Source of the DNA: Brachyhypopomus gauderio | Lineage: Eukaryota; Chordata; Actinopteri; Gymnotiformes; Hypopomidae | Assembly: GCF_052324685.1 (NCBI RefSeq) | Contig: NW_027506919.1 | Span: forward strand, 117,314 to 181,313 | Direction of reading: 5' to 3' | DNA: 64,000 nt | In this document: positions 27,221-36,957 of the stretch, one piece after another | Position numbering within the stretch: position 1 is the first letter of the stretch | Layout: each line of letters opens with the position of its first letter | Made by a program: the position numbers and the translations under genes | Notes under the pieces: generated by a model | Told to the model about the DNA's origin: nothing | What the model saw: only the letters and a program-made list of their open reading frames with translations | The model's database searches: none

Positions 27221-27294
27221 GGCGCCATGGCTTAGCTGGTTATAGCGCCTGTCTAGTAAACAGGAAGTCCTGGGTTCAAATCCCAGCTGTGCCT
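27221..27294 (+). tRNA. tRNA-Thr(AGT)
   Basis: A7 plus T67, two acceptor mismatches; D loop GGTTATA. Confidence 0.65.
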
Positions 27295-27374
27295 TTCTAT
27301 TATGTAAGCAGTTGTTAGGTCATGACATTCAGCCTCATGCTGAAGAGCAACTGTCAAAACTTTAACACATACTG

Positions 27375-27464
27375 GGCTCTGTGGCGCAATGGATAGCGCA
27401 TTGGACTTCTAGACGCAGGTGTGTGGCCATTCAAAGGTTGTGGGTTCGAGTACCACCAGAGTCG
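27375..27464 (+). tRNA. tRNA-Arg(TCT), intron
   Basis: A61. Confidence 0.65.
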
Positions 27465-27537
27465 TTTTTTCTTTGAAAACAACAAAATTCATCGCTCCTC
27501 ACTAATGACACCAATCCACAGTAAAAAGCCATGGCGT

Positions 27538-27611
27538 GGCGCCGTGGCTTAGCTGGTCATAGCGCATGTCTAGTAAACAGGAAGTCCTGGGTTCAAATCC
27601 CAGCGGTGCCT
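27538..27611 (+). tRNA. tRNA-Thr(AGT)
   Basis: A28, mismatched in the anticodon stem. Confidence 0.78.
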
Positions 27612-27691
27612 TTCTATTATGTAAGCAGTTGTTAGGTCATGACATTCAGCCTCATGCTGAAGAGCAACTGTCAAAACTTTAACACATACTG

Positions 27692-27781
27692 GGCTCTGTG
27701 GCGCAATGGATAGCGCATTGGACTTCTAGACGACGGTGTGTGGCCATTCAAAGGTTGTGGGTTCGAGTCCCACCAGAGTCG
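27692..27781 (+). tRNA. tRNA-Arg(TCT), intron
   Basis: Consensus exons; GACGACGG intron. Confidence 0.93.
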
Positions 27782-27854
27782 TTTTTGCTTTGAAAACAAC
27801 AAAATTCATCGCTCCTCACTAATGACACCAATCCACAGTAAAAAGCCATGGCGT

Positions 27855-27928
27855 GGCGCCGTGGCTTAGCTGGTCATAGCGCCTGTCTAGTAAACAGGAA
27901 GTCCTGGGTTCAAATTCCAGCGGTGCCT
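27855..27928 (+). tRNA. tRNA-Thr(AGT)
   Basis: T61. Confidence 0.85.
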
Positions 27929-28008
27929 TTCTATTATGTAAGCAGTTGTTAGGTCATGACATTCAGCCTCATGCTGAAGAGCAACTGTCAAAACTTTAAC
28001 ACATACTG

Positions 28009-28098
28009 GGCTCTGTGGAGCAATGGATAGCGCATTGGACTTCTAGACGCAGGTGTGTGGCCATTCAAAGGTTGTGGGTTCGAGTACCACCAGAGTCA
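28009..28098 (+). tRNA. tRNA-Arg(TCT), intron
   Basis: A11+A61+A73. Confidence 0.55.
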
Positions 28099-28171
28099 TT
28101 TTTTCTTTGAAAACAACAAAATTCATCGCTCCTCACTAATGACACCAATGCACAGTAAAAAGCCATGGCGC

Positions 28172-28245
28172 GGCGCCGTGGCTTAGCTGGTCATAGCGCC
28201 TGTCTAGTAAACAGGAAGTCCTGGGTTCAAATCCCAGCGGTGCCT
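28172..28245 (+). tRNA. tRNA-Thr(AGT)
   Basis: Consensus. Confidence 0.94.
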
Positions 28246-28325
28246 TTCCTTTATGTAAGCAGTTGTTAGGTCATGACATTCAGCCTCATGCTGAAGAGCA
28301 ACTGTCAAAACTTTAACACAAACTG

Positions 28326-28415
28326 GGCTTTGTGGCGCAATGGATAGCGCATTGGACTTCTAGACGCAGGTGTGTGGCCATTCAAAGGTTGTGGGTTCGA
28401 GTCCCACCCGAGTCA
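28326..28415 (+). tRNA. tRNA-Arg(TCT), intron
   Basis: T5+C67+A73. Confidence 0.65.
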
Positions 28416-28488
28416 TTTTTTCTTTGAAAACAACAAAATTCATCGCTCCTCACTAATGACACCAATGCACAGTAAAAAGCCATGGCGC

Positions 28489-28562
28489 GGCGCCGTGGCT
28501 TAGCTGGTCATAGCGCCTGTCTAGTAAACAGGAAGTCCTGGTTTCAAATCCCAGCGGTGCCT
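28489..28562 (+). tRNA. tRNA-Thr(AGT)
   Basis: T53. Confidence 0.78.
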
Positions 28563-28642
28563 TTCCTTTATGTAAGCAGTTGTTAGGTCATGACATTTAG
28601 CCTCCTGCTGAAGAGCAACTGTCAAAACTTTAACACATACTG

Positions 28643-28732
28643 GGCTCTGTGGCGCAATGGATAGCGCATTGGACTTCTAGACGCAGGTGTGTGGCCGTTC
28701 AAAGGTTGTGGGTTCGAGTCCCACCCGAGTCA
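28643..28732 (+). tRNA. tRNA-Arg(TCT), intron
   Basis: C67+A73, plus G38 in the anticodon loop next to the 3' splice site. Confidence 0.65.
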
Positions 28733-28805
28733 TTTTTTCTTTGAAAACAACAAAATTCATCGCTCCTCACTAATGACACCAATGCACAGTAAAAAGCCAT
28801 GGCGC

Positions 28806-28879
28806 GGCGCCGTGGCTTAGCTGGTCATAGCGCCTGTCTAGTAAACAGGAAGTCCTGGTTTCAAATCCCAGCGGTGCCT
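28806..28879 (+). tRNA. tRNA-Thr(AGT)
   Basis: T53. Confidence 0.78.
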
Positions 28880-28959
28880 TTCCTTTATGTAAGCAGTTGT
28901 TAGGTCATGACATTTAGCCTCCTGCTGAAGAGCAACTGTCAAAACTTTAACACATACTG

Positions 28960-29049
28960 GGCTCTGTGGCGCAATGGATAGCGCATTGGACTTCTAGACG
29001 CAGGTGTGTGGCCATTCAAAGGTTGTGGGTTCGAGTACCACCAGAGTCG
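28960..29049 (+). tRNA. tRNA-Arg(TCT), intron
   Basis: A61. Confidence 0.65.
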
Positions 29050-29122
29050 TTTTTTCTTTGAAAACAACAAAATTCATCGCTCCTCACTAATGACACCAAT
29101 CCACAGTAAAAAGCCATGGCGT

Positions 29123-29196
29123 GGCGCCGTGGCTTAGCTGGTCATAGCGCCTGTCTAGTAAACAGGAAGTCCTGGGTTCAAATCCCAGCGGTGCCT
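29123..29196 (+). tRNA. tRNA-Thr(AGT)
   Basis: Consensus. Confidence 0.94.
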
Positions 29197-29276
29197 TTCT
29201 ATTATGTAAGCAGTTGTTAGGTCATGACATTCAGCCTCATGCTGAAGAGCAACTGTCAAAACTTTAACACATACTG

Positions 29277-29366
29277 GGCTCTGTGGAGCAATGGATAGCG
29301 CATTGGACTTCTAGACGCAGGTGTGTGGCCATTCAAAGGTTGTGGGTTCGAGTACCACCAGAGTCG
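29277..29366 (+). tRNA. tRNA-Arg(TCT), intron
   Basis: A11+A61. Confidence 0.6.
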
Positions 29367-29439
29367 TTTTTTCTTTGAAAACAACAAAATTCATCGCTCC
29401 TCACTAATGACACCAATCCACAGTAAAAAGCCATGGCGT

Positions 29440-29513
29440 GGCGCCGTGGCTTAGCTGGTCATAGCGCATGTCTAGTAAACAGGAAGTCCTGGGTTCAAAT
29501 CCCAGCGGTGCCT
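29440..29513 (+). tRNA. tRNA-Thr(AGT)
   Basis: A28. Confidence 0.78.
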
Positions 29514-29593
29514 TTCTATTATGTAAGCAGTTGTTAGGTCATGACATTCAGCCTCATGCTGAAGAGCAACTGTCAAAACTTTAACACATACTG

Positions 29594-29683
29594 GGCTCTG
29601 TGGCGCAATGGATAGCGCATTGGACTTCTAGACGACGGTGTGTGGCCATTCAAAGGTTGTGGGTTCGAGTCCCACCAGAGTCG
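29594..29683 (+). tRNA. tRNA-Arg(TCT), intron
   Basis: Consensus exons; GACGACGG intron. Confidence 0.93.
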
Positions 29684-29756
29684 TTTTTGCTTTGAAAACA
29701 ACAAAATTCATCGCTCCTCACTAATGACACCAATCCACAGTAAAAAGCCATGGCGT

Positions 29757-29830
29757 GGCGCCGTGGCTTAGCTGGTCATAGCGCCTGTCTAGTAAACAGG
29801 AAGTCCTGGGTTCAAATTCCAGCGGTGCCT
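29757..29830 (+). tRNA. tRNA-Thr(AGT)
   Basis: T61. Confidence 0.85.
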
Positions 29831-29910
29831 TTCTATTATGTAAGCAGTTGTTAGGTCATGACATTCAGCCTCATGCTGAAGAGCAACTGTCAAAACTTTA
29901 ACACATACTG

Positions 29911-30000
29911 GGCTCTGTGGAGCAATGGATAGCGCATTGGACTTCTAGACGCAGGTGTGTGGCCATTCAAAGGTTGTGGGTTCGAGTACCACCAGAGTCA
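29911..30000 (+). tRNA. tRNA-Arg(TCT), intron
   Basis: A11+A61+A73. Confidence 0.55.
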
Positions 30001-30073
30001 TTTTTTCTTTGAAAACAACAAAATTCATCGCTCCTCACTAATGACACCAATGCACAGTAAAAAGCCATGGCGC

Positions 30074-30147
30074 GGCGCCGTGGCTTAGCTGGTCATAGCG
30101 CCTGTCTAGTAAACAGGAAGTCCTGGGTTCAAATCCCAGCGGTGCCT
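30074..30147 (+). tRNA. tRNA-Thr(AGT)
   Basis: Consensus. Confidence 0.94.
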
Positions 30148-30227
30148 TTCCTTTATGTAAGCAGTTGTTAGGTCATGACATTCAGCCTCATGCTGAAGAG
30201 CAACTGTCAAAACTTTAACACAAACTG

Positions 30228-30317
30228 GGCTTTGTGGCGCAATGGATAGCGCATTGGACTTCTAGACGCAGGTGTGTGGCCATTCAAAGGTTGTGGGTTC
30301 GAGTCCCACCCGAGTCA
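30228..30317 (+). tRNA. tRNA-Arg(TCT), intron
   Basis: T5+C67+A73. Confidence 0.65.
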
Positions 30318-30390
30318 TTTTTTCTTTGAAAACAACAAAATTCATCGCTCCTCACTAATGACACCAATGCACAGTAAAAAGCCATGGCGC

Positions 30391-30464
30391 GGCGCCGTGG
30401 CTTAGCTGGTCATAGCGCCTGTCTAGTAAACAGGAAGTCCTGGTTTCAAATCCCAGCGGTGCCT
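30391..30464 (+). tRNA. tRNA-Thr(AGT)
   Basis: T53. Confidence 0.78.
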
Positions 30465-30544
30465 TTCCTTTATGTAAGCAGTTGTTAGGTCATGACATTT
30501 AGCCTCCTGCTGAAGAGCAACTGTCAAAACTTTAACACATACTG

Positions 30545-30634
30545 GGCTCTGTGGCGCAATGGATAGCGCATTGGACTTCTAGACGCAGGTGTGTGGCCGT
30601 TCAAAGGTTGTGGGTTCGAGTCCCACCCGAGTCA
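30545..30634 (+). tRNA. tRNA-Arg(TCT), intron
   Basis: C67+A73+G38. Confidence 0.65.
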
Positions 30635-30707
30635 TTTTTTCTTTGAAAACAACAAAATTCATCGCTCCTCACTAATGACACCAATGCACAGTAAAAAGCC
30701 ATGGCGC

Positions 30708-30781
30708 GGCGCCGTGGCTTAGCTGGTCATAGCGCCTGTCTAGTAAACAGGAAGTCCTGGTTTCAAATCCCAGCGGTGCCT
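30708..30781 (+). tRNA. tRNA-Thr(AGT)
   Basis: T53. Confidence 0.78.
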
Positions 30782-30861
30782 TTCCTTTATGTAAGCAGTT
30801 GTTAGGTCATGACATTTAGCCTCCTGCTGAAGAGCAACTGTCAAAACTTTAACACATACTG

Positions 30862-30951
30862 GGCTCTGTGGCGCAATGGATAGCGCATTGGACTTCTAGA
30901 CGCAGGTGTGTGGCCATTCAAAGGTTGTGGGTTCGAGTACCACCAGAGTCG
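30862..30951 (+). tRNA. tRNA-Arg(TCT), intron
   Basis: A61. Confidence 0.65.
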
Positions 30952-31024
30952 TTTTTTCTTTGAAAACAACAAAATTCATCGCTCCTCACTAATGACACCA
31001 ATCCACAGTAAAAAGCCATGGCGT

Positions 31025-31098
31025 GGCGCCGTGGCTTAGCTGGTCATAGCGCCTGTCTAGTAAACAGGAAGTCCTGGGTTCAAATCCCAGCGGTGCCT
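31025..31098 (+). tRNA. tRNA-Thr(AGT)
   Basis: Consensus. Confidence 0.94.
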
Positions 31099-31178
31099 TT
31101 CTATTATGTAAGCAGTTGTTAGGTCATGACATTCAGCCTCATGCTGAAGAGCAACTGTCAAAACTTTAACACATACTG

Positions 31179-31289
31179 GGCTCTGTGGAGCAATGGATAG
31201 CGCATTGGACTTCTAGACGCAGGTGTGTGTCCATTCAAAGGTTGTTGGTTCGAGGAAGGAAGTCCTGGGTTCAAATCCCAGCGGTGCCT
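31179..31289 (+). pseudogene. Arg-Thr chimeric tRNA gene
   Basis: GTTGTTGG form, as at 170. Confidence 0.85.
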
Positions 31290-31369
31290 TTCTATTATGT
31301 AAGCAGTTGTTAGGTCATGACATTCAGCCTCATGCTGAAGAGCAACTGTCAAAACCTTAACACATACTG

Positions 31370-31459
31370 GGCTCTGTGGAGCAATGGATAGCGCATTGGA
31401 CTTCTAGACGCAGGTGTGTGGCCATTCAAAGGTTGTGGGTTCGAGTACCACCAGAGTCA
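31370..31459 (+). tRNA. tRNA-Arg(TCT), intron
   Basis: A11+A61+A73. Confidence 0.55.
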
Positions 31460-31532
31460 TTTTTTCTTTGAAAACAACAAAATTCATCGCTCCTCACTAA
31501 TGACACCAATGCACAGTAAAAAGCCATGGCGC

Positions 31533-31606
31533 GGCGCCGTGGCTTAGCTGGTCATAGCGCCTGTCTAGTAAACAGGAAGTCCTGGGTTCAAATCCCAGCG
31601 GTGCCT
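31533..31606 (+). tRNA. tRNA-Thr(AGT)
   Basis: Consensus. Confidence 0.94.
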
Positions 31607-31686
31607 TTCCTTTATGTAAGCAGTTGTTAGGTCATGACATTCAGCCTCATGCTGAAGAGCAACTGTCAAAACTTTAACACAAACTG

Positions 31687-31776
31687 GGCTTTGTGGCGCA
31701 ATGGATAGCGCATTGGACTTCTAGACGCAGGTGTGTGGCCATTCAAAGGTTGTGGGTTCGAGTCCCACCCGAGTCA
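31687..31776 (+). tRNA. tRNA-Arg(TCT), intron
   Basis: T5+C67+A73. Confidence 0.65.
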
Positions 31777-31849
31777 TTTTTTCTTTGAAAACAACAAAAT
31801 TCATCGCTCCTCACTAATGACACCAATGCACAGTAAAAAGCCATGGCGC

Positions 31850-31923
31850 GGCGCCGTGGCTTAGCTGGTCATAGCGCCTGTCTAGTAAACAGGAAGTCCT
31901 GGTTTCAAATCCCAGCGGTGCCT
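31850..31923 (+). tRNA. tRNA-Thr(AGT)
   Basis: T53. Confidence 0.78.
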
Positions 31924-32003
31924 TTCCTTTATGTAAGCAGTTGTTAGGTCATGACATTTAGCCTCCTGCTGAAGAGCAACTGTCAAAACTTTAACACATA
32001 CTG

Positions 32004-32093
32004 GGCTCTGTGGCGCAATGGATAGCGCATTGGACTTCTAGACGCAGGTGTGTGGCCGTTCAAAGGTTGTGGGTTCGAGTCCCACCCGAGTCA
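32004..32093 (+). tRNA. tRNA-Arg(TCT), intron
   Basis: C67+A73+G38. Confidence 0.65.
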
Positions 32094-32166
32094 TTTTTTC
32101 TTTGAAAACAACAAAATTCATCGCTCCTCACTAATGACACCAATGCACAGTAAAAAGCCATGGCGC

Positions 32167-32240
32167 GGCGCCGTGGCTTAGCTGGTCATAGCGCCTGTCT
32201 AGTAAACAGGAAGTCCTGGTTTCAAATCCCAGCGGTGCCT
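32167..32240 (+). tRNA. tRNA-Thr(AGT)
   Basis: T53. Confidence 0.78.
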
Positions 32241-32320
32241 TTCCTTTATGTAAGCAGTTGTTAGGTCATGACATTTAGCCTCCTGCTGAAGAGCAACTGT
32301 CAAAACTTTAACACATACTG

Positions 32321-32410
32321 GGCTCTGTGGCGCAATGGATAGCGCATTGGACTTCTAGACGCAGGTGTGTGGCCATTCAAAGGTTGTGGGTTCGAGTACC
32401 ACCAGAGTCG
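32321..32410 (+). tRNA. tRNA-Arg(TCT), intron
   Basis: A61. Confidence 0.65.
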
Positions 32411-32483
32411 TTTTTTCTTTGAAAACAACAAAATTCATCGCTCCTCACTAATGACACCAATCCACAGTAAAAAGCCATGGCGT

Positions 32484-32557
32484 GGCGCCGTGGCTTAGCT
32501 GGTCATAGCGCCTGTCTAGTAAACAGGAAGTCCTGGGTTCAAATCCCAGCGGTGCCT
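32484..32557 (+). tRNA. tRNA-Thr(AGT)
   Basis: Consensus. Confidence 0.94.
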
Positions 32558-32637
32558 TTCTATTATGTAAGCAGTTGTTAGGTCATGACATTCAGCCTCA
32601 TGCTGAAGAGCAACTGTCAAAACTTTAACACATACTG

Positions 32638-32748
32638 GGCTCTGTGGAGCAATGGATAGCGCATTGGACTTCTAGACGCAGGTGTGTGTCCATTCAAAGG
32701 TTGTTGGTTCGAGGAAGGAAGTCCTGGGTTCAAATCCCAGCGGTGCCT
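32638..32748 (+). pseudogene. Arg-Thr chimeric tRNA gene
   Basis: GTTGTTGG form. Confidence 0.85.
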
Positions 32749-32828
32749 TTCTATTATGTAAGCAGTTGTTAGGTCATGACATTCAGCCTCATGCTGAAGA
32801 GCAACTGTCAAAACCTTAACACATACTG

Positions 32829-32918
32829 GGCTCTGTGGAGCAATGGATAGCGCATTGGACTTCTAGACGCAGGTGTGTGGCCATTCAAAGGTTGTGGGTT
32901 CGAGTACCACCAGAGTCG
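32829..32918 (+). tRNA. tRNA-Arg(TCT), intron
   Basis: A11+A61; followed by CTTTTT. Confidence 0.6.
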
Positions 32919-32991
32919 CTTTTTCTTTGAAAACAACAAAATTCATCGCTCCTCACTAATGACACCAATGCACAGTAAAAAGCCATGGCGC

Positions 32992-33065
32992 GGCGCCGTG
33001 GCTTAGCTGGTCATAGCGCCTGTCTAGTAAACAGGAAGTCCTGGGTTCAAATCCCAGCGGTGCCT
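32992..33065 (+). tRNA. tRNA-Thr(AGT)
   Basis: Consensus; linker TTTTT at 33083-33087. Confidence 0.94.
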
Positions 33066-33145
33066 TTCCTTTATGTAAGCAGTTTTTAGGTCATGACATT
33101 TAGCCTCCTGCTGAAGAGCAACTGTCAAAACTTTAACACATACTG

Positions 33146-33235
33146 GGCTCTGTGGCGCAATGGATAGCGCATTGGACTTCTAGACGCAGGTGTGTGGCCA
33201 TTCAAAGGTTGTGGGTTCGAGTCCCACCAGAGTCA
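33146..33235 (+). tRNA. tRNA-Arg(TCT), intron
   Basis: A73. Confidence 0.85.
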
Positions 33236-33308
33236 TTTTTTCTTTGAAAACAACAAAATTCATCGCTCCTCACTAATGACACCAATCCACAGTAAAAAGC
33301 CATGGCGA

Positions 33309-33382
33309 GGCTCCGTGGCTTAGCTGGTCATAGCGCCTGTCTAGTAAACAGGAAGTCCTGGGTTCAAATCCCAGCGGTGCCT
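33309..33382 (+). tRNA. tRNA-Thr(AGT)
   Basis: T4. Confidence 0.8.
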
Positions 33383-33462
33383 TTCTATTATGTAAGCAGT
33401 TGTTAGGTCATGACATTCAGCCTCATGCTGAAGAGCAACTGTCAAAATTTTAACACATACTG

Positions 33463-33541
33463 GGCTCTGTGGCGCAATGGATAGCACATTGGACTTCTAG
33501 ACGCAGGTGTGGCCATTCAAAGGTTGTGGGTTCGAGTCCCA
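33463..33541 (+). pseudogene. tRNA-Arg(TCT), 3' end lost
   Basis: A24; the intron is 15 nt because one GT is missing. Junction to the Thr at 33548. Confidence 0.9.
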
Positions 33542-33547
33542 TGGCGC

Positions 33548-33621
33548 GGCGCCATGGCTTAGCTGGTCATAGCGCCTGTCTAGTAAACAGGAAGTCCTGG
33601 GTTCAAATCCCAGCGGTGCCT
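33548..33621 (+). tRNA. tRNA-Thr(AGT)
   Basis: A7. Confidence 0.82.
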
Positions 33622-33701
33622 TTCTATTATGTAAGCAGTTGTTAGGTCATGACATTCAGCCTCATGCTGAAGAGCAACTGTCAAAACTTTAACACATACT
33701 G

Positions 33702-33791
33702 GGCTCTGTGGCGCAATGGATAGCGCATTGGACTTCTAGACGCAGGTGTGTGGCCATTCAAAGGTTGTGGGTTCGAGTCCCACCAGAGTCG
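33702..33791 (+). tRNA. tRNA-Arg(TCT), intron
   Basis: Consensus. Confidence 0.93.
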
Positions 33792-33864
33792 TTTTTTCTT
33801 TGAAAACAACAAAATTCATCGCTCCTCACTAATGACACCAATCCACAGTAAACAGCCATGGCGT

Positions 33865-33938
33865 GGCGCCGTGGCTTAGCTGGTCATAGCGCCTGTCTAG
33901 TAAACAGGAAGTCCTGGGTTCAAATCCCAGCGGTGCCT
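33865..33938 (+). tRNA. tRNA-Thr(AGT)
   Basis: Consensus. Confidence 0.94.
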
Positions 33939-34018
33939 TTCTATTATGTAAGCAGTTGTTAGGTCATGACATTCAGCCTCCTGCTGAAGAGCAACTGTCA
34001 AAACTTTAACACATACTG

Positions 34019-34108
34019 GGCTCTGTGGCGCAATGGATAGCGCATTAGACTTCTAGACGCAGGTGTGTGGCCATTCAAAGGTTGTGGGTTCGAGTACCAC
34101 CAGAGTCG
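34019..34108 (+). tRNA. tRNA-Arg(TCT), intron
   Basis: A29 (anticodon-stem mismatch with C41) and A61; followed by CTTTTT. Confidence 0.55.
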
Positions 34109-34181
34109 CTTTTTCTTTGAAAACAACAAAATTCATCGCTCCTCACTAATGACACCAATGCACAGTAAAAAGCCATGGCGC

Positions 34182-34255
34182 GGCGCCGTGGCTTAGCTGG
34201 TCATAGCGCCTGTCTAGTAAACAGGAAGTCCTGGGTTCAAATCCCAGCGGTGCCT
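34182..34255 (+). tRNA. tRNA-Thr(AGT)
   Basis: Consensus; linker TTTTT at 34273-34277. Confidence 0.94.
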
Positions 34256-34335
34256 TTCCTTTATGTAAGCAGTTTTTAGGTCATGACATTTAGCCTCCTG
34301 CTGAAGAGCAACTGTCAAAACTTTAACACATACTG

Positions 34336-34425
34336 GGCTCTGTGGCGCAATGGATAGCGCATTGGACTTCTAGACGCAGGTGTGTGGCCATTCAAAGGTT
34401 GTGGGTTCGAGTCCCACCAGAGTCA
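34336..34425 (+). tRNA. tRNA-Arg(TCT), intron
   Basis: A73. Confidence 0.85.
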
Positions 34426-34498
34426 TTTTTTCTTTGAAAACAACAAAATTCATCGCTCCTCACTAATGACACCAATCCACAGTAAAAAGCCATGGCGA

Positions 34499-34572
34499 GG
34501 CTCCGTGGCTTAGCTGGTCATAGCGCCTGTCTAGTAAACAGGAAGTCCTGGGTTCAAATCCCAGCGGTGCCT
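34499..34572 (+). tRNA. tRNA-Thr(AGT)
   Basis: T4. Confidence 0.8.
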
Positions 34573-34652
34573 TTCTATTATGTAAGCAGTTGTTAGGTCA
34601 TGACATTCAGCCTCATGCTGAAGAGCAACTGTCAAAATTTTAACACATACTG

Positions 34653-34731
34653 GGCTCTGTGGCGCAATGGATAGCACATTGGACTTCTAGACGCAGGTGT
34701 GGCCATTCAAAGGTTGTGGGTTCGAGTCCCA
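34653..34731 (+). pseudogene. tRNA-Arg(TCT), 3' end lost
   Basis: A24, 15-nt intron; twin of the copy at 33463. Confidence 0.9.
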
Positions 34732-34737
34732 TGGCGC

Positions 34738-34811
34738 GGCGCCATGGCTTAGCTGGTCATAGCGCCTGTCTAGTAAACAGGAAGTCCTGGGTTCAAATCC
34801 CAGCGGTGCCT
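34738..34811 (+). tRNA. tRNA-Thr(AGT)
   Basis: A7. Confidence 0.82.
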
Positions 34812-34891
34812 TTCTATTATGTAAGCAGTTGTTAGGTCATGACATTCAGCCTCATGCTGAAGAGCAACTGTCAAAACTTTAACACATACTG

Positions 34892-34981
34892 GGCTCTGTG
34901 GCGCAATGGATAGCGCATTGGACTTCTAGACGCAGGTGTGTGGCCATTCAAAGGTTGTGGGTTCGAGTCCCACCAGAGTCG
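34892..34981 (+). tRNA. tRNA-Arg(TCT), intron
   Basis: Consensus. Confidence 0.93.
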
Positions 34982-35054
34982 TTTTTTCTTTGAAAACAAC
35001 AAAATTCATCGCTCCTCACTAATGACACCAATCCACAGTAAACAGCCATGGCGT

Positions 35055-35128
35055 GGCGCCGTGGCTTAGCTGGTCATAGCGCCTGTCTAGTAAACAGGAA
35101 GTCCTGGGTTCAAATCCCAGCGGTGCCT
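35055..35128 (+). tRNA. tRNA-Thr(AGT)
   Basis: Consensus. Confidence 0.94.
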
Positions 35129-35208
35129 TTCTATTATGTAAGCAGTTGTTAGGTCATGACATTCAGCCTCCTGCTGAAGAGCAACTGTCAAAACTTTAAC
35201 ACATACTG

Positions 35209-35289
35209 GGCTCTGTGGCGCAATGGATAGCGCATTAGACTTCTAGACGCAGGTGTGTGGCCATTCAAAGGTTGTGGGTTCGAGTCCCA
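35209..35289 (+). pseudogene. tRNA-Arg(TCT), 3' end lost
   Basis: A29. Junction to the Thr at 35296. Confidence 0.9.
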
Positions 35290-35295
35290 TGGCGC

Positions 35296-35369
35296 GGCGC
35301 CATGGCTTAGCTGGTCATAGCGCCTGTCTAGTAAACAGGAAGTCCTGGGTTCAAAACCCAGCGGTGCCT
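35296..35369 (+). tRNA. tRNA-Thr(AGT)
   Basis: A7, plus A60 in the T loop. Confidence 0.78.
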
Positions 35370-35449
35370 TTCTATTATGTAAGCAGTTGTTAGGTCATGA
35401 CATTCAGCCTCATGCTGAAGAGCAACTGTCAAAACTTTAACACATACTG

Positions 35450-35539
35450 GGCTCTGTGGCGCAATGGATAGCACATTGGACTTCTAGACGCAGGTGTGTG
35501 GCCATTCAAAGGTTGTGGGTTCGAGTCCCCCCAGAGTCG
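35450..35539 (+). tRNA. tRNA-Arg(TCT), intron
   Basis: A24+C64; the following spacer is one base short (AAGCATGG). Confidence 0.65.
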
Positions 35540-35611
35540 TTTTTTCTTTGAAAACAACAAAATTCATCGCTCCTCACTAATGACACCAATCCACAGTAAA
35601 AAGCATGGCGT

Positions 35612-35685
35612 GGCGCCATGGCTTAGCTGGTCATAGCGCCTGTCTAGTAAACAGGAAGTCCTGGGTTCAAATCCCAGCGGTGCCT
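35612..35685 (+). tRNA. tRNA-Thr(AGT)
   Basis: A7. Confidence 0.82.
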
Positions 35686-35765
35686 TTCTATTATGTAAGC
35701 AGTTGTTAGGTCATGACATTCAGCCTCCTGCTGAAGAGCAACTGTCAAAACTTTAACACATACTG

Positions 35766-35846
35766 GGCTCTGTGGCGCAATGGATAGCGCATTAGACTTC
35801 TAGACGCAGGTGTGTGGCCATTCAAAGGTTGTGGGTTCGAGTCCCA
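35766..35846 (+). pseudogene. tRNA-Arg(TCT), 3' end lost
   Basis: A29. Junction to the Thr at 35853. Confidence 0.9.
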
Positions 35847-35852
35847 TGGCGC

Positions 35853-35926
35853 GGCGCCATGGCTTAGCTGGTCATAGCGCCTGTCTAGTAAACAGGAAGT
35901 CCTGGGTTCAAATCCCAGCGGTGCCT
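35853..35926 (+). tRNA. tRNA-Thr(AGT)
   Basis: A7. Confidence 0.82.
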
Positions 35927-36006
35927 TTCTATTATGTAAGCAGTTGTTAGGTCATGACATTCAGCCTCATGCTGAAGAGCAACTGTCAAAACTTTAACAC
36001 ATACTG

Positions 36007-36096
36007 GGCTCTGTGGCGCAATGGATAGCGCATTGGACTTCTAGACGCAGGTGTGTGGCCATTCAAAGGTTGTGGGTTCGAGTCCCACCAGAGTCG
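36007..36096 (+). tRNA. tRNA-Arg(TCT), intron
   Basis: Consensus. Confidence 0.93.
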
Positions 36097-36169
36097 TTTT
36101 TTCTTTGAAAACAACAAAATTCATCGCTCCTCACTAATGACACCAATCCACAGTAAACAGCCATGGCGT

Positions 36170-36243
36170 GGCGCCGTGGCTTAGCTGGTCATAGCGCCTG
36201 TCTAGTAAACAGGAAGTCCTGGGTTCAAATCCCAGCGGTGCCT
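36170..36243 (+). tRNA. tRNA-Thr(AGT)
   Basis: Consensus. Confidence 0.94.
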
Positions 36244-36323
36244 TTCTATTATGTAAGCAGTTGTTAGGTCATGACATTCAGCCTCATGCTGAAGAGCAAC
36301 TGTCAAAACTTTAACACATACTG

Positions 36324-36413
36324 GGCTCTGTGGCGCAATGGATAGCGCATTGGACTTCTAGACGCAGGTGTGTGGCCATTCAAAGGTTGTGGGTTCGAGT
36401 CCCCCCAGAGTCG
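36324..36413 (+). tRNA. tRNA-Arg(TCT), intron
   Basis: C64. Confidence 0.75.
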
Positions 36414-36486
36414 TTTTTTCTTTGAAAACAACAAAATTCATCGCTCCTCACTAATGACACCAATCCACAGTAAAAAGCCATGTCGT

Positions 36487-36560
36487 GGCGCCGTGGCTTA
36501 GCTGGTCATAGCGCCTGTCTAGTAAACAGGAAGTCCTGGGTTCAAATCCCAGCGGTGCCT
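36487..36560 (+). tRNA. tRNA-Thr(AGT)
   Basis: Consensus. Confidence 0.94.
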
Positions 36561-36640
36561 TTCTATTATGTAAGCAGTTGTTAGGTCATGACATTCAGCC
36601 TCATGCTGAAGAGCAACTGTCAAAACTTTAACACATACTG

Positions 36641-36730
36641 GGCTCTGTGGTGCAATGGATAGCGCATTGGACTTCTAGACGCAGGTGTGTGGCCATTCAA
36701 AGGTTGTGGGTTCGAGTCCCACCAGAGTCG
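36641..36730 (+). tRNA. tRNA-Arg(TCT), intron
   Basis: T11. Confidence 0.88.
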
Positions 36731-36803
36731 TTTTTTCTTTGAAAACAACAAAATTCATCGCTCCTCACTAATGACACCAATCCACAGTAAAAAGCCATGG
36801 CGT

Positions 36804-36877
36804 GGCGCCGTGGCTTAGCTGGTCATAGCGCCTGTCTAGTAAACAGGAAGTCCTGGGTTCAAATTCCAGCGGTGCCT
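36804..36877 (+). tRNA. tRNA-Thr(AGT)
   Basis: T61. Confidence 0.85.
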
Positions 36878-36957
36878 TTCTATTATGTAAGCAGTTGTTA
36901 GGTCATGACATTCAGCCTCATGCTGAAGAGCAACTGTCAAAACTTTAACACATACTG

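Larger units (their letters stand above)
27538..31341 (+). repeat. Tandem duplication, 1,902-bp period
   Basis: Six units are duplicated. Diagnostic marks are the A28 Thr (27538, 29440), the GACGACGG intron (27692, 29594) and the paired T53 Thr genes. Confidence 0.82.
30074..32991 (+). repeat. Tandem duplication, 1,459-bp period
   Basis: Units starting 30074-31025 recur as 31533-32484, each ending in a chimera that carries the rare GTTGTTGG variant. Confidence 0.8.
32900..35280 (+). repeat. Tandem duplication, 1,190-bp period
   Basis: Both copies start at an unusual CTTTTT run after Arg, and both hold an A24 Arg with a 15-nt intron and lost 3' end (33463 and 34653) followed by an A7 Thr. 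Confidence 0.85.
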
